Below are positions 5,438-5,654 of a DNA stretch of 5,654 nucleotides, one piece after another (positions within the stretch are counted from its first letter, which is position 1; each line of letters begins with the position of its first letter). The stretch comes from DAOUFU01 sp034429275 (GTDB lineage Bacteria; Chloroflexota; Anaerolineae; Aggregatilineales; Aggregatilineaceae), in assembly GCA_034429275.1 (NCBI GenBank), contig DAOUFU010000208.1, positions 1 to 5,654 of the forward strand, written 5' to 3'. The notes under the pieces are model-generated. The model saw nothing but the letters and a program-made list of their open reading frames with translations, ran no database searches and was not told the DNA's origin. The position numbers and the translations under genes are program-made.

Positions 5438-5446
5438 ATCTTAGCA
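5438..5446 (-). promoter_or_regulatory. Extended -10 promoter for the - strand group
   Basis: Reading the - strand, TGCTAAGAT combines a TG extension with TAAGAT, a five-of-six match to TATAAT. Transcription would start near 5431 and give a roughly 34-base leader that contains the AGGAG site for GTG 5397. The -35 region is poor, as is usual for extended -10 promoters. It lies 37 bases inside the right repeat copy and probably serves the flavoprotein and response regulator, perhaps also folB-folK. Confidence 0.5.
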
Positions 5447-5482
5447 CGAGTGACTGCTCCGGCCCACCGCCGCCCGCCTGTT

Positions 5483-5653
5483 CCCCCAGGGCAAACGCGA
5501 CAAAAAAACTGTTTCGGTTGATGCGCATCGCCTGCCCCTGATGCACTTTGGCCATGCGATCGGATATGAGGGCGGCGAATGGCTGGCCTCACCCCCGCGC
5601 GGCCAAAACCGGGCCGCTTCGCCCCCTCTCCGAAAATTTTCGGAGAGGGGGCA
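5483..5653 (-). repeat. 171-bp inverted repeat, right copy
   Basis: This is the reverse complement of 24-194, with eight mismatches and no gaps. The same stems are present, and the inner side faces the flavoprotein gene, so both copies lie at the 5' side of a gene group. The T-run appears here as seven A at 5502-5508. The similarity stops at the palindrome edge: base 5654 already differs from the matching base at 23, although only one base is available for this comparison. Target-site duplication cannot be tested because the right flank is cut off. Confidence 0.93.
5621..5652. repeat. Perfect 32-bp palindrome in right repeat
   Basis: This is identical to the palindrome at 25-56, with arms of 16 bases around GAAAATTTTC and no spacer. 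It forms the outer edge of the right repeat copy, two bases from the window end. Confidence 0.9.
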
Positions 5654-5654
5654 G

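Overview
The window is GC-rich chromosomal DNA with bacterial gene style: tight spacing, GTG and TTG starts, and Shine-Dalgarno (SD) sites. Protein flavour and the abundant GC-rich intergenic hairpins suggest a Chloroflexota-like, possibly Anaerolineae-type, bacterium. That assignment is an impression from sequence style, not a search result.

Layout: two convergent gene groups lie between two inverted copies of one 171-bp repeat (24-194 and 5483-5653). The left group, on the + strand, is folE (GTP cyclohydrolase I), a pteridine-reductase-like short-chain dehydrogenase, azlC and azlD (branched-chain amino acid exporter pair). The right group, on the - strand, is a flavin-binding split-barrel protein of the pyridoxamine-phosphate-oxidase type, a stand-alone receiver-domain response regulator, a possible 24-residue small ORF behind a strong hairpin and SD, folB (dihydroneopterin aldolase) and folK (HPPK). 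The groups meet tail to tail with three bases between the azlD and folK stop codons.

Functionally this is mainly a pterin/folate locus. FolE makes 7,8-dihydroneopterin triphosphate from GTP. FolB and FolK turn dephosphorylated dihydroneopterin into 6-hydroxymethyl-dihydropterin pyrophosphate. The SDR resembles PTR1/FolM-type reductases that reduce dihydropterins or dihydrofolate. The dephosphorylating enzyme, FolP and FolC are not in the window. AzlCD, the flavoprotein and the receiver have no obvious folate role.

Features most worth a second look: (1) the 171-bp inverted repeats, each starting with a perfect 32-bp palindrome, with every mismatch between copies outside the predicted stems; (2) TGTACAT direct repeats just before folE; (3) the SDR has His where the catalytic Tyr is expected but keeps other PTR1-type residues; (4) a hairpin, strong SD and tiny ORF before folB. 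I see no CRISPR array, tRNA, rRNA, transposase or phage gene, and no clear new defence-type system. Because the window ends one base beyond a repeat copy and begins 23 bases before the other, it may be a short contig broken at a multicopy repeat.
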